Below, piece by piece: positions 1 to 14,011 of a stretch of 64,000 bases of DNA. The stretch covers positions 1 to 64,000 of the forward strand of contig NZ_CM000776.2 in the NCBI RefSeq assembly GCF_000162575.1, given 5' to 3'. The notes under the pieces were generated by a model, which saw nothing but the letters and a program-made list of their open reading frames with translations, ran no database searches and had not been told where the DNA came from. Each line of letters opens with the position of its first letter. Within the stretch, counting starts at the first letter, position 1. The translations under genes and the position numbers were made by a program. The DNA comes from Helicobacter canadensis MIT 98-5491. GTDB lineage: Bacteria; Campylobacterota; Campylobacteria; Campylobacterales; Helicobacteraceae.

Positions 1-1293
1 TTGCATCCTGTTTTATTACAACTCAAAAGAGAAATTACACCTTTTGAATTTGACAATTATATTACTCAACTTAGTTTTAATGAAAAATATTCTCGTGATG
101 ATAGAATCATTTTTAATGCCCCAAATAATATTATTGCAAGTTGGATAAAAACAAAATATTCTAGTAAAATTGCTCAACTTTTTGAAAATCAAAATGGTTA
201 TAAGCCTGAAATTATTATTGAAGTTTTTAATCCTAATAAAAAGAAAGAAAATAAAAACAATATTAAAAAAATTCAAAATGCCACTAATCTCAATCCTTCT
301 TTAACCTTTAATTCTTTTATTGTTGGAAACTCTAATAGTTTTGCTTTTAATGTCGCAAAAGCTGTGGCTCAAAATCAAAGCACAATTTATAATCCTTTAG
401 TAATTTATGGCAATACTGGATTAGGCAAAACGCACTTACTCAATGCCATTGGAAACACAAATGCTAATGTTGGAAAATCCGTTATTTACACAACTAGTGA
501 GCAATTTTTAAATGATTATTTACTTCACATACGCAACAATACTATGGATAGATTCCGAGAAAAATATCGTGCTTGTGATTATTTACTTATTGATGATATT
601 CAATTTTTAAGTGGTAAAAATCAAATCCAAGAAGAATTTTTTCACACCTTTAATGAACTCAAAAAAAATAATAAACAAATTGTGCTTACTTCTGATAGAC
701 CACCAAAAGATATGAATGGATTAGAAGAACGATTAAAGACGCGATTCACTTCAGGGCTTTTAGCAGACATTCAACCTCCAGAATTAGAAACAAAAATTAA
801 TATTATTAATGCCAAATGTGAATTAGATGGGATTCACTTAAGTCCAAAAATCATTGATTTCATCGCGGCTAATATTAATGATAATATCCGCGAAATTGAA
901 GGGGTTTTGGTTAAACTTAACTTTTCAATTAATGTAACTAATATCCAAGAAATAACCATTGATTTTGTAAGAGATATTCTCAAAGAATATATTAAAGAAT
1001 CAAAAGAAAATATTAATATGGATAGAATCATAGAAAATGTCGCAAAATATTATAATATCAAACCTTCAGAGATTCGCAGTAAAAGTCGCTCCAAAAATAT
1101 CGTAACAGCTAGAAAAATCGTCATCTATTTAGCCCGCACACTTACTCCAAATTCTATGCTTTCTTTGGCAGATTATTTTGATATGAAAGATCATAGCACT
1201 GTTAGTAAAGCAATGAAAAGTATTCAAGAAGAAATCAACAAAAATCCAAACTTTAAAACTATTATTGAAGAATTAAAAAACAAAATCAAATAA
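1..1293 (+). CDS. dnaA: Chromosomal replication initiator protein DnaA
   Basis: DnaA is the AAA+ initiator that binds oriC and melts it. The Walker A motif GNTGLGKTH lies near residue 137, Walker B LLIDDIQF near 195, and the C-terminal DNA-binding signature DHSTVSKAM near 397. The length of 430 aa is normal for the family. The gene opens with TTG at base 1, presumably because the chromosome was numbered from here, so its ribosome binding site and promoter lie outside the window. It is followed by a probable origin and dnaN. Identification is secure; the exact start is less so, because no upstream sequence is visible. Confidence 0.97.
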   Translation: MHPVLLQLKREITPFEFDNYITQLSFNEKYSRDDRIIFNAPNNIIASWIKTKYSSKIAQLFENQNGYKPEIIIEVFNPNKKKENKNNIKKIQNATNLNPSLTFNSFIVGNSNSFAFNVAKAVAQNQSTIYNPLVIYGNTGLGKTHLLNAIGNTNANVGKSVIYTTSEQFLNDYLLHIRNNTMDRFREKYRACDYLLIDDIQFLSGKNQIQEEFFHTFNELKKNNKQIVLTSDRPPKDMNGLEERLKTRFTSGLLADIQPPELETKINIINAKCELDGIHLSPKIIDFIAANINDNIREIEGVLVKLNFSINVTNIQEITIDFVRDILKEYIKESKENINMDRIIENVAKYYNIKPSEIRSKSRSKNIVTARKIVIYLARTLTPNSMLSLADYFDMKDHSTVSKAMKSIQEEINKNPNFKTIIEELKNKIK

Positions 1294-1458
1294 TCTATTT
1301 TAAAACAAAGTTTTGATAAAATGGTGAAATTATGTGAAAACAAATACACGAAATATTCACACTAAAAATAACGATAATTTAGGAATCTTTAGTAGTTATT
1401 CAACTTTTCAACTCCCCTACTAATACTTCTAAATTTTTATTTTATAAAAGGAGATTTT
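1294..1458. other. oriC: Probable origin of replication (oriC) between dnaA and dnaN
   Basis: This 165-bp gap holds three TTCAC DnaA-box cores: two on the minus strand at 1324-1328 and 1334-1338, exactly 10 bp apart, and one on the plus strand at 1356-1360. TTATTCAAC (1396-1404) and TTTTCAAC (1405-1412) follow, then a short C run, then CTACTAATACTTCTA (1417-1431), then an A/T-only stretch to 1449. Boxes, a GC clamp, DnaA-trio triplets and an AT-rich tract form the order of a basal unwinding element as known from Bacillus subtilis. I recall that the Campylobacter jejuni origin lies in the same gap. Function is inferred. Confidence 0.75.
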
Positions 1459-2526
1459 ATGAACATCATCATTCAAAATAGTGTTTTAGACAATATCTTT
1501 ACTGCTCTACAACCTTTCTTAGATAAAAAAGATTCTAGTCAAATTACTTCTCATATCTATTTAGAAACAAGAGAAAACCAACTAATTTGTAAAGCAACTG
1601 ATTTTGAAATGGGATTATGTTCAACCACAAATTCTTTAACAATTAATGAGCAAGGAATTGCCACAGTTAATGGAAAACAAATTTTAGATATTATTAAAAG
1701 ATTAAAAGAAGGTGAGATTAATCTCTATACAAACAATGAAAATCTCCATATTAAACAAAACAAAAGCTCTTTTAAACTCCCAATGTTTAATGCACAAGAA
1801 TTTCCAAGTTTCCCAGAATATGAAACTTTACCTAAACTAGAAATTAATTCCTTAGAACTCATTAATTCAATGAAAAAAATATTTCCTGTTATTGATACAA
1901 ATAATCAAAAACGAGAACTTAATGGAGCTTTGTTAGATATTAAAGAATATTCTTATAATTTTGTTGCAACAGACACTAAACGCCTTGCAATGGTTAAATT
2001 TGAAAATCCATCGGGAAATAATCTTGCTCTAATTTTCCCCAAAAAAGCAATCACAGAAATCCAAAGGTTATTTTTTGATCACATTGAACTTTTCTATAAT
2101 GAAAAAAATATTGTCATTAAATCTCAAAATTATGTCTTTTTCTCTCATCTTATTAATGGAAAATTTCCAGATTACGAGAAAATTTTACCTAAAGAGATTC
2201 AAACTGAATTAACAATTCCAAAAACAAAAATCATTGAAGGAATTAAAGTTATTAATTCTGTTACTAATGATGTTAAAATTACTTTTAAACCCAATGAAAT
2301 TTTCTTTGAATCTTTAAGCCAAGATAATTCTGAAGCACAAACACAAATTGAAATAAACTTGCCTATCACAGAAGAAATTGAAATTGGAATCAACTCCCGA
2401 CATGTTTTAGATTTTTTAAGTCAAATTGAAACAACAGATTTTATTTGGGGACTAAATGGAAAAAATGCACCTTTTATTTTAAAAAGTGGAAATTTTTCTA
2501 CAGTCGTTATGCCAATTATTCTTTAA
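1459..2526 (+). CDS. dnaN: DNA polymerase III beta subunit (sliding clamp)
   Basis: DnaN forms the ring-shaped dimer that tethers DNA polymerase III to DNA. The 355-aa length and the three-fold clamp-domain layout fit the family, and the C-terminus ends in the typical hydrophobic VVMPIIL. The start is supported by the ribosome binding site AAAGGAGA at 1447-1454, directly after the AT-rich tract of the probable origin. The gene lies in the canonical dnaA-dnaN-gyrB order. Nothing unusual was seen in the protein. Confidence 0.96.
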   Translation: MNIIIQNSVLDNIFTALQPFLDKKDSSQITSHIYLETRENQLICKATDFEMGLCSTTNSLTINEQGIATVNGKQILDIIKRLKEGEINLYTNNENLHIKQNKSSFKLPMFNAQEFPSFPEYETLPKLEINSLELINSMKKIFPVIDTNNQKRELNGALLDIKEYSYNFVATDTKRLAMVKFENPSGNNLALIFPKKAITEIQRLFFDHIELFYNEKNIVIKSQNYVFFSHLINGKFPDYEKILPKEIQTELTIPKTKIIEGIKVINSVTNDVKITFKPNEIFFESLSQDNSEAQTQIEINLPITEEIEIGINSRHVLDFLSQIETTDFIWGLNGKNAPFILKSGNFSTVVMPIIL

Positions 2527-2537
2527 AATTTTTATAA

Positions 2538-4871
<2,334 letters not shown>

Positions 4872-4880
4872 GGTTTTAAA

Positions 4881-5528
4881 ATGGTGATAATAGCAGGAAT
4901 AATTGATTTTTTTACAAGTCTTAATGGTTTTTTTTATTTATTAGCTTATTTAGTGGGTGGAATCCCATTTGGGCTAATTTATGGCAAAATTTTTGGTGGT
5001 GTTAATATCCGAGAAACTGGAAGTGGCAGTATTGGTGCAACAAATGTTTTAAGAGTTTTAAAAGAAACAAATCCAAAAATTGCAAAAAAAGTAGCGATTC
5101 TCACAATGGTAAGTGATGCTTTTAAAGGAATTTTAGTTATTTTAATAGCAAAAATATTTAATCTTACTTATGAAGCTCAATGGATGATAGCTTTTTTAGC
5201 AGTGGTTGGGCATTGCTTTAGTCCTTTTTTGAAGTTTGAAGGAGGTAAGGGAGTAGCTACAGGAGTAGGAGTTGTCGCAGTATTTTTACCCATAGAAGCA
5301 ATTTTAGGCTTAGTAGTTTGGGGATTGGTTGGAAAAGTTTTAAAAATTTCTTCTTTAGCTTCTTTAATTGGTGTTTTATTTGGTGGATTAATGACTTTTG
5401 TTATACATCCAGAAATTCCATACATTCATACACATGCACCTATTCTTTTAATTATGTTTATAATTTTTTATAAACATATACCTAATATTATTCGTTTATT
5501 TCAAAGAAAAGAACAAAAAATCATTTAA
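4881..5528 (+). CDS. plsY: Glycerol-3-phosphate acyltransferase PlsY
   Basis: PlsY transfers an acyl group from acyl-phosphate to glycerol-3-phosphate, the first acylation step in phospholipid synthesis, in the inner membrane. The 215-aa protein is strongly hydrophobic with several membrane spans. It carries the conserved loops GSGSIGATNVLR near residue 47 and GHCFSPFLKFEGGKGVATG near 112. It sits 9 bp after gyrB and may be co-transcribed with it. Start at ATG 4881 has only a weak ribosome binding site. Confidence 0.93.
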   Translation: MVIIAGIIDFFTSLNGFFYLLAYLVGGIPFGLIYGKIFGGVNIRETGSGSIGATNVLRVLKETNPKIAKKVAILTMVSDAFKGILVILIAKIFNLTYEAQWMIAFLAVVGHCFSPFLKFEGGKGVATGVGVVAVFLPIEAILGLVVWGLVGKVLKISSLASLIGVLFGGLMTFVIHPEIPYIHTHAPILLIMFIIFYKHIPNIIRLFQRKEQKII

Positions 5529-5625
5529 TTTTTTTATTCTTTTCTTTAATTATTAAGTTTATTTTTAATTTTAACTCTTCATATAAATTTGGCAATATCT
5601 TCACATTTTCTTGATAAATGAATTT

Positions 5626-5631
5626 TATAAT
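5626..5631 (+). promoter_or_regulatory. Candidate sigma-70-type -10 box for the 5696 gene
   Basis: A perfect TATAAT lies in an AT-rich gap of 167 bp, 65 bp before the next ATG. Campylobacterota promoters usually have a strong -10 box and no clear -35 box, which fits here. The rest of the gap (5529-5695) holds nothing else that I recognise. Confidence 0.5.
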
Positions 5632-5695
5632 TCTACTCACAGATGAAAGGAAACTTGAATCTAAAATTTAAAAACTCATTTTCAAAGGAGAAAAA

Positions 5696-6097
5696 ATGAA
5701 AACTTTAAAATTATTCGGAGCTTTAACTTTAGCGGCATTATTTTCAACTGCAGCTATGGCAGATTTTGATTTTGATGTGCAAGGACAAATTTCAGCTGTA
5801 GATGATAAAAATAAAACCATTACTTTAGCAGGACCGGGTGGGCAATTAGTGATTAAAGTTTTACCTTATACAGAAATTAAAGGTGATGATTGTGGTCCAT
5901 TTGGACAAGATATCTATGGAAGTTTTAAGGATTTAACTCCAGGTAAATATGTCAAAGTTGAAGCGGTTCCTTATGGTGGATATAATGCTTATAGTGCTAA
6001 TAATGCTCAAGCAATCAATCCTGCAACAGGATTACCAAAAGATGGGCAACTCACTGCAAAAGAAATTGAGTGGAATTGTATGCCTAGAGCTTACTAA
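5696..6097 (+). CDS. Small secreted protein with a DUF5666-like domain
   Basis: The 133-aa product starts with a signal peptide of about 22 residues: KTLK, a hydrophobic stretch, then cleavage near AMA|DFDF. The mature part reads as a small beta-rich domain (GQISAVDDKNKTITL, then VKVEAVPYGG), which resembles the DUF5666 pattern of a repeated G-x-I-x-x-V-D-x-x-x-x-T-I-x-L strand. It should be periplasmic. AAAGGAG gives a strong ribosome binding site for ATG 5696. Function is unknown, and the domain match is by eye. Confidence 0.8.
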   Translation: MKTLKLFGALTLAALFSTAAMADFDFDVQGQISAVDDKNKTITLAGPGGQLVIKVLPYTEIKGDDCGPFGQDIYGSFKDLTPGKYVKVEAVPYGGYNAYSANNAQAINPATGLPKDGQLTAKEIEWNCMPRAY

Positions 6098-6111
6098 TTT
6101 TAAACTTTTTC

Positions 6112-6159
6112 ATACCTTTAGAATTTACGGTAAAATACCAAAAAATCTAAAGGTATTTT
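6112..6159 (+). promoter_or_regulatory. Alternative-hairpin leader over the bioA ribosome binding site
   Basis: ATACCTTTAGA (6112-6122) is perfectly complementary to TCTAAAGGTAT (6146-6156), which contains the bioA ribosome binding site AAAGG (6149-6153). A second segment AAAATACC (6132-6139) is perfectly complementary to GGTATTTT (6152-6159), which ends at the base before the ATG. GGTA (6129-6132) can also fold onto TACC (6136-6139). The stems are mutually exclusive, as in a translational switch or attenuator. The pairing is visible in the sequence; regulation is inferred. Confidence 0.5.
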
Positions 6160-7446
6160 ATGGATTCTCAAACACTTATACAACAAGACTTAAAACACAT
6201 TTGGCATCCTTGCACACAAATGCAAGATCACGAAAAAAATATTCCCCTAATCCCCATTCAATCTGCAAAAGGTGTGTATTTGTATGATTTTGATGGCAAT
6301 CAATATTTAGATTGTATTTCAAGTTGGTGGGTTAATCTTTTTGGACATTGTAATCCTTACATTAATCAAAAAATAAAAGAACAATTAGAAAATTTAGAAC
6401 ATATTATTTTTTCTGGATTCACACATAAACCTATTATAGATTTATCAAATCGTTTGGTTAAACTTTTGGATTCTAAATTGAGTAAGTGTTTTTATGCAGA
6501 TAATGGTTCTAGTGTGATTGAAGTAGCCTTAAAAATGGCATTTCACGCTCAAGCGATAAAAGGTAAAACAAAAAATAAATTTTTATGTTTGCAAAATGCT
6601 TATCACGGCGAAACTATTGGTGCTTTAAGTGTAGGAGATGTGGGAATTTATACAGAAGTTTATCAGCCAATTTTGCTTCAAACTTTAAAGATTAAAGCTC
6701 CTATTGGAGAAGATTTTGAAGAATCTTTAAAAGAATTAAAAGAAATTTTAACAAATCAAAAAGATGAAATTATAGCTTTTGTGTTGGAGCCTTTGATTCA
6801 ATGTGCAGGGAATATGAATATGTATTCTAGTAAATTTATCAAAGAGGCGATTACATTATGTCAAGAAAATGGTATTTATGTGATTTTTGATGAGATTGCA
6901 GTTGGTTTTGGACGAAGTGGAAGTATGTTTGCTTATGAACAATGTGATGTGGTGCCAGATTTTTTATGTTTGAGTAAAGGCATTACGGGAGGATATTTAC
7001 CATTGTCAGTGGTAGTAACAACAAATGAAATTTATGAGCTTTTTTATGCTCCTTATGAAGAAAATAAGTCTTTTTTGCATTCCCATTCTTATACTGGTAA
7101 TCCCCTTGCTTGTGCTTGTGCAAATGCTGTATTAGATCTTTTTGAGAGAGAAAATGTTATCGTAAAAAATAAGATTCTCTCGCAATTTATTTGGGAAAAA
7201 ATGCAAATTTTAGAATCCTTTGCTTTTGTAAAAAATTTAAGGTATTGTGGTATGGTTTTCGCCTTTGATTTAGTAGGATTTGATGGACAAAGAAAGGGTT
7301 TAGAAGTTTTTAATATGGCATTGAAAAAAGGTTTATTATTACGACCTTTAGGGAATACAATTTATTTTATGCCTCCTTATATTATTACAAAAGAGCAAGT
7401 TTGTTATGTTATAGATTGTTTAGAAGAAATTCTTAAAAAAATCTAA
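6160..7446 (+). CDS. bioA: Adenosylmethionine-8-amino-7-oxononanoate aminotransferase
   Basis: BioA transfers an amino group from S-adenosylmethionine to KAPA to form DAPA in biotin synthesis, using PLP. The 428-aa protein shows the class III aminotransferase features: WHPCTQM near the N-terminus, [24 protein letters not shown], the [11 protein letters not shown] segment, and the PLP lysine in [13 protein letters not shown]. The ATG follows AAAGG by six bases, and that site lies inside an alternative hairpin. No other bio gene is nearby. Confidence 0.95.
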   Translation: MDSQTLIQQDLKHIWHPCTQMQDHEKNIPLIPIQSAKGVYLYDFDGNQYLDCISSWWVNLFGHCNPYINQKIKEQLENLEHIIFSGFTHKPIIDLSNRLVKLLDSKLSKCFYADNGSSVIEVALKMAFHAQAIKGKTKNKFLCLQNAYHGETIGALSVGDVGIYTEVYQPILLQTLKIKAPIGEDFEESLKELKEILTNQKDEIIAFVLEPLIQCAGNMNMYSSKFIKEAITLCQENGIYVIFDEIAVGFGRSGSMFAYEQCDVVPDFLCLSKGITGGYLPLSVVVTTNEIYELFYAPYEENKSFLHSHSYTGNPLACACANAVLDLFERENVIVKNKILSQFIWEKMQILESFAFVKNLRYCGMVFAFDLVGFDGQRKGLEVFNMALKKGLLLRPLGNTIYFMPPYIITKEQVCYVIDCLEEILKKI

Positions 7447-7543
7447 ATTTTTGATTTAAAAATTTAATATTATTTTAATTTATAAAAGCATAATATTATT
7501 TTGAATAAAATATTTAACTGATTTTGTATAGATAAGGTTTATT

Positions 7544-8752
7544 ATGGAAATTTCGTTGAATTTTTATGCGACTTTAGTAGCATTAGTGGCAGTGTTGTTA
7601 CTTGGAAGATGGATTATCTCGCGGAGTAAATTTTTGCAAGATTATAATATTCCTGAACCCGTTGTAGGGGGAATCATCGTTGCAATTGTTATTTTTCTAC
7701 TTTTAAAATATGGTGGAATCAAATTTCAATTTGATAATTCTCTAAAAGATCCTTTAATGTTAGCTTTTTATGCAAGTATTGGTTTAAGTGCAGACTTTGC
7801 TTCTTTTAAGAAAGGAGGAAAGATTCTCTTTGGATTTTTATTTATCGTGGTAGGACTTTTGATTTTGCAAAATATTGCTGGAATTGTTGCAGCCAAAGTT
7901 ATGGGTGTTAATCCACTTATAGGGCTTTTAGGTGGTTCTATTACAATGAGTGGTGGGCATGGCACAGGTGCTGCTTGGGCAGAAGTATTTAAAAATTCAC
8001 CTTATAATTTTACAGCTGCTCTAGAAGTAGCGATGGCTTGTGCGACTTTTGGATTGATTGCAGGTGGAATTATTGGTGGTCCTGTGGCACATTATTTGGT
8101 AAAAAAATACAAGTTAAAGCTTCCTAATGATCATTCTCAAGATGAAGTGGAAATTGCTTTTGAAAAGCCTGAAAAAGAACGCTTAATCACAGCAACTTCT
8201 TTTGTTGAATCATTAGCGTTGATTGCAATTTCATTACTTATAGGAACGATAGTGGCAAAATTCTTCCAAGGAAGTTCTTTTACTTTACCAACTTTTGTTT
8301 GGTGTTTGCTTGTAGGAGCAGTTTTGCGAAATGTTTTGCAAGCAACAAAGATTCATCAAGTTTTTGATCGAGAAGTAGCAGTGCTTGGAAATGTTTCACT
8401 TTCTTTATTCCTTGCGTTTGCTTTAATGACAATTAATCTTATGGAGCTTGTTTCTTTAGCATTACCAATGCTAGTTATCTTACTTATTCAAGTAGTAATT
8501 ATGGTATTTTATGCGGTTTTTGTTACTTTTAGATATTGCGGTAAAGATTATGATGCAGCTGTTTTGGCAGCTGGGCATTGTGGTTTTGGATTAGGTGCAA
8601 CTCCAACAGCAATGGTTAATATGCAAACTGTTACTCAACACTATGGACCAAGCCATATGGCATTTATTATTGTTCCTTTGGTAGGAGCATTTTTTATTGA
8701 TTTGATTAATGCATTTGTGATTAGTGGGACACTTAAATTTCCATTTTTTTAA
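7544..8752 (+). CDS. gltS: Sodium/glutamate symporter GltS
   Basis: GltS imports glutamate with sodium across the inner membrane. The 402-aa protein is a polytopic membrane protein with the family's two repeated halves: PEPVVGGIIVA near the start, GGSITMSGGHGTGAAW in the middle, and the matching AAGHCGFGLGATPTAMVNM segment near the end. Length is typical. The gene stands alone between bioA and queF, with an AT-rich 97-bp upstream gap that probably contains its promoter. Confidence 0.93.
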   Translation: MEISLNFYATLVALVAVLLLGRWIISRSKFLQDYNIPEPVVGGIIVAIVIFLLLKYGGIKFQFDNSLKDPLMLAFYASIGLSADFASFKKGGKILFGFLFIVVGLLILQNIAGIVAAKVMGVNPLIGLLGGSITMSGGHGTGAAWAEVFKNSPYNFTAALEVAMACATFGLIAGGIIGGPVAHYLVKKYKLKLPNDHSQDEVEIAFEKPEKERLITATSFVESLALIAISLLIGTIVAKFFQGSSFTLPTFVWCLLVGAVLRNVLQATKIHQVFDREVAVLGNVSLSLFLAFALMTINLMELVSLALPMLVILLIQVVIMVFYAVFVTFRYCGKDYDAAVLAAGHCGFGLGATPTAMVNMQTVTQHYGPSHMAFIIVPLVGAFFIDLINAFVISGTLKFPFF

Positions 8753-8761
8753 TTTTTTAGA

Positions 8762-8802
8762 AGTTATCCATTCCTTGGGTAACTCTTCCTTGGATAACTC
8801 TT
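8762..8802 (+). repeat. Inverted copy plus 15-bp tandem repeat between gltS and queF
   Basis: Two adjacent 15-bp copies (8773-8787 and 8788-8802) differ at one base and read CCTTGGRTAACTCTT. Just upstream, AGTTATCCA (8762-8770) is perfectly complementary to TGGATAACT of the second copy (8791-8799) and complementary with one G-U pair to TGGGTAACT of the first (8776-8784). The upstream arm can therefore fold onto either copy. It may be the gltS terminator or a leader for queF, but it has no clear T run. Confidence 0.5.
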
Positions 8803-8861
8803 TAAAATAGAATAAATTGCGTGATGAAAATAAAGATTCTATAAAATTTGAAAGGTTGCAT

Positions 8862-9329
8862 ATGGAATTAAAGCAATTAGGAAAGCAAACAAATTATATT
8901 TTTCAATACAATAAAGAAGTGTTAGAAACTTTTGAAAATAAACATTCTAAACGCGATTATTTTGTAAAATTTAATTGTCCAGAATTTACAAGTCTTTGCC
9001 CTATCACAGGACAGCCAGATTTTGCTACAATTTATATTTCTTATATTCCTAATCTTAAAATGGTGGAATCAAAATCATTAAAACTTTATCTTTTTAGCTT
9101 TCGGAATCACGGAGGTTTTCACGAAGATTGTGTGAATGTGATTTTAGATGATTTAGTGGAGCTTATGGAGCCAAAATATATTGAAGTTTGGGGAAAATTC
9201 ACACCAAGAGGAGGGATTAGCATAGATCCTTATGTGAATTATGGAATCCCTAATACTAAATATGCAGAAATAGCAGAATTTAGGCTTTTAAACCACGATT
9301 TATATCCAGAAAAAATTGACAATCGCTAG
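8862..9329 (+). CDS. queF: NADPH-dependent preQ0 reductase QueF
   Basis: QueF reduces 7-cyano-7-deazaguanine (preQ0) to preQ1 for queuosine in tRNA. The catalytic cysteine lies in [13 protein letters not shown], and the NADPH/substrate segment [20 protein letters not shown] follows. I chose ATG 8862 because AAAGG sits seven bases upstream. An in-frame TTG at 8817 would add 15 residues without a good ribosome binding site. From ATG the protein is 155 aa, a short unimodular QueF. A queuosine-precursor transporter gene lies at 28.4 kb. Confidence 0.93.
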   Translation: MELKQLGKQTNYIFQYNKEVLETFENKHSKRDYFVKFNCPEFTSLCPITGQPDFATIYISYIPNLKMVESKSLKLYLFSFRNHGGFHEDCVNVILDDLVELMEPKYIEVWGKFTPRGGISIDPYVNYGIPNTKYAEIAEFRLLNHDLYPEKIDNR

Positions 9330-9682
9330 ATAAAAAGGGTTAGATTCTCAATCCATTGAATTTTAAAAGTAGAATCTTTTGCAGTTTCCTTGGAGAGAAT
9401 AATCGCGCTAAGGCAGTAAGAATCTTTATTTTTTTCTGCTTTTAAATACACTTCAATGCTTTTAATTAAACGCGTTAGTTTAGTTTTGGTGATATTAAAT
9501 ACAGGTTCAAAACCAATTCCACTTTTAACTTCTATAAAGAATAAAATCCCCTCTTTTTTAGCAATAATGTCAATTTCCCCAAAGGGTGTGAAAAAGTTTT
9601 GTTTTAAGATTTCAAAGTTTTGATTTTTGAGATACTCACAGGCAAAAGATTCAGCTTCTTTTCCCTTTTGAGTGGTGTTCAT
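9326..9682 (-). CDS. YraN family (UPF0102) protein
   Basis: The 118-aa protein matches the YraN/UPF0102 family, which has a restriction-endonuclease-like fold: [20 protein letters not shown], then [22 protein letters not shown], giving the D-x(n)-E-x-K nuclease-type core (D in EIDII, E and K in FIEVKS). The cellular role of the family is unclear. It begins at the last base of hom, so the two are probably one operon, and it overlaps the 3' end of queF by 4 bp in convergent orientation. Confidence 0.88.
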   Translation of the reverse strand: MNTTQKGKEAESFACEYLKNQNFEILKQNFFTPFGEIDIIAKKEGILFFIEVKSGIGFEPVFNITKTKLTRLIKSIEVYLKAEKNKDSYCLSAIILSKETAKDSTFKIQWIENLTLFI

Positions 9683-10959
9683 TAGTCTTTCTCAATCCGT
9701 ATCATCACAGGCTTTTCCTGTGTGATTTCTAGATTATTGATTTTTTCTATGGCAATTTGAATTTTTGATTCAAGGCAAGTGTGAGTAGAAAGCAATAAAG
9801 TAGAATGATTTTTATTTTTAGCTTTGCGTTGCAAGAAGGTATCAATAGAGATTTCTTGTTGTCCTAGAATTGTTGTGATTTGAGCTAAAACTCCAGGTTT
9901 ATCAAGGACAATGATTCGCAAATAATAAGCACTTTGAATCTCTGCTATGGGTTTGAGTGTGAGATTTTTTTCAATAGAGGTTTTAAAGCCAAGCATTGGA
10001 GAGCTTTTGGTGCGAGCAATTTCAATAATATCTGAAATAACAGCACTAGCAGTTGCATTTCCTCCAGCACCTGCACCATAAAAGAGTGTTTCACCCACAT
10101 TATCGCCTACCACACTAATAGCATTCATCACCCCATCAACTTTACCAATCATTGCATTTTGTGGTAATAAAGTAGGATGGATTCGAAGCTCTATGCTTTC
10201 TTTGTCTTTTTTGGCGATTCCTAAAAGCTTAAGGTTATATCCAAATTCTTTTGCAAAATCTATGTCTTCTTGTGTAATTTGCGTGATTCCTTCAATTAAA
10301 ATATCTTCAGGCTTAGCATCGATTCCATAAGCAATACTTGCTAGAATCAAAAGTTTGTGTGCGGCATCAAAGCCCCCAATATCAAAACTTGGATCACTTT
10401 CTGCATAACCAAGTTTTTGAGCTTCTTTTAAAGCTTCTTCAAAACTAATATTTTGTTCTTTCATTTGTGTTAAAATGTAATTACAAGTCCCATTGATGAT
10501 TCCACAAATACTTAAGATATGATTAGCTCCAAGTCCATCTCGCAAGGCTTTGATAATAGGAATCCCACCTGCTACACTTGCTTCAAAACCAATTGGCAAG
10601 TCCCCAGCAATTTTTTGTAGATCATAGCGGTGATAGGCTAACATCGCTTTATTGGCAGTAATAAAGGCTTTGGAGTGATAAAGTGCTTTTTTAGCAATCT
10701 TAAAAGGCTCTTGAATGCCCCCTGCTAACTCTACAATAATATCAATTTCAGGATCTTCTAAAATACTTTCTGCCTCATTTGTGATAGGAAAATCAAAAAT
10801 TTCTCGACTTTTTGAGAGATTCTTCACTACACCTTTTTTAATGACAATTTGACAACCTGCCCTTGCTGCAATGAGATCTTGATTTTCTTTTAAAATTTTT
10901 GCAACACTGCTTCCAACAACGCCTAGTCCGATGATTCCGATATTTAATTGTTTTTTCAT
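9682..10959 (-). CDS. hom: Homoserine dehydrogenase
   Basis: Hom reduces aspartate semialdehyde to homoserine with NAD(P)H, feeding threonine and methionine synthesis. The N-terminal Rossmann motif is [17 protein letters not shown]; the central catalytic part includes [14 protein letters not shown] and the segment [21 protein letters not shown]-terminal ACT domain ([18 protein letters not shown], near residue 350) suggests allosteric feedback. Length of 425 aa is typical. The yraN-like gene follows directly. Confidence 0.96.
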   Translation of the reverse strand: MKKQLNIGIIGLGVVGSSVAKILKENQDLIAARAGCQIVIKKGVVKNLSKSREIFDFPITNEAESILEDPEIDIIVELAGGIQEPFKIAKKALYHSKAFITANKAMLAYHRYDLQKIAGDLPIGFEASVAGGIPIIKALRDGLGANHILSICGIINGTCNYILTQMKEQNISFEEALKEAQKLGYAESDPSFDIGGFDAAHKLLILASIAYGIDAKPEDILIEGITQITQEDIDFAKEFGYNLKLLGIAKKDKESIELRIHPTLLPQNAMIGKVDGVMNAISVVGDNVGETLFYGAGAGGNATASAVISDIIEIARTKSSPMLGFKTSIEKNLTLKPIAEIQSAYYLRIIVLDKPGVLAQITTILGQQEISIDTFLQRKAKNKNHSTLLLSTHTCLESKIQIAIEKINNLEITQEKPVMIRIEKD

Positions 10960-11052
10960 AGAGTGCCTTTTTAGATAAAGTTGAATTATAGCATTTTAAC
11001 AATAAGAAATTTTTAAGTTTTAGGGAAATTTTGTGGAGCTTGATAAACTTTA

Positions 11053-11370
11053 TTAGAGTTTTTGGAATTTCCATAAGAAATCAGCAAGATAGTTTTCTTG
11101 TTGGCTTTCTTCAAGCAAATCTTTGATTGTTTCATCGGTGATTCCAAATTCTTTTTGTAACCAATCTTTTTGAGAGAGAAAAAGAGAACTAAAAGCACTA
11201 TTAGAGCTTTGTGGGAGAGTAGAATCTAAATTTCCAAGAGGTTTTTTAATGGGATTAGAATTTTGCGTTGAGGTTTGTTGATTCTCTTGTGGTTTTGGGG
11301 GATTTGTAGTTTGGGGTTTTTGTGGTTCTTTTGGAGTTAGAGAAACTAGAGTGTTGATTTTAAAAGCCAT
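11053..11370 (-). CDS. Unknown protein with a Pro/Gln-rich linker
   Basis: I do not recognise this 105-aa product. It has a short N-terminus (MAFKINTLVSL), a disordered Pro/Gln/Asn/Thr-rich stretch of about 55 residues, and an acidic helical C-terminus with WLQKEFGITDETIKDLLEE. I chose the second ATG (11370) because GGAGG lies just before it and overlaps the earlier ATG at 11382. It lies 93 bp before hom on the same strand and is divergent from hisZ. The C-terminal helix could be an interaction module. No signal peptide or membrane segment is seen. Confidence 0.65.
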   Translation of the reverse strand: MAFKINTLVSLTPKEPQKPQTTNPPKPQENQQTSTQNSNPIKKPLGNLDSTLPQSSNSAFSSLFLSQKDWLQKEFGITDETIKDLLEESQQENYLADFLWKFQKL

Positions 11371-11454
11371 TTTTTCCTCCATTTATTGTGAAATGAATTT
11401 TATCATAAGTGTCGTGTTTTTGCCCTTTAATCAAATAAATATAAAAAACTATGT

Positions 11455-11460
11455 TATAAT
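11455..11460 (+). promoter_or_regulatory. Candidate -10 box for hisZ-purA-fliJ-motE
   Basis: A perfect TATAAT lies 34 bp before the proposed TTG start of hisZ, in an AT-rich gap between divergent genes. It is the only strong -10 match in front of the four overlapping genes, so it probably drives the whole operon. Confidence 0.55.
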
Positions 11461-11493
11461 GCAATTTTTAGAGAGAATTTTTAAGGATAATGT

Positions 11494-14007
<2,514 letters not shown>

Positions 14008-14011
<4 letters not shown>

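Noticed and set aside
6112-6159. BirA or BioR operator at bioA
   Set aside because: Arm sequence and spacing do not fit either consensus; the competing RNA hairpins explain the dyads better.
8753-8861. A preQ1 riboswitch before queF
   Set aside because: I looked for the preQ1 pseudoknot consensus and found only the tandem repeat and its inverted arm, with no matching core.
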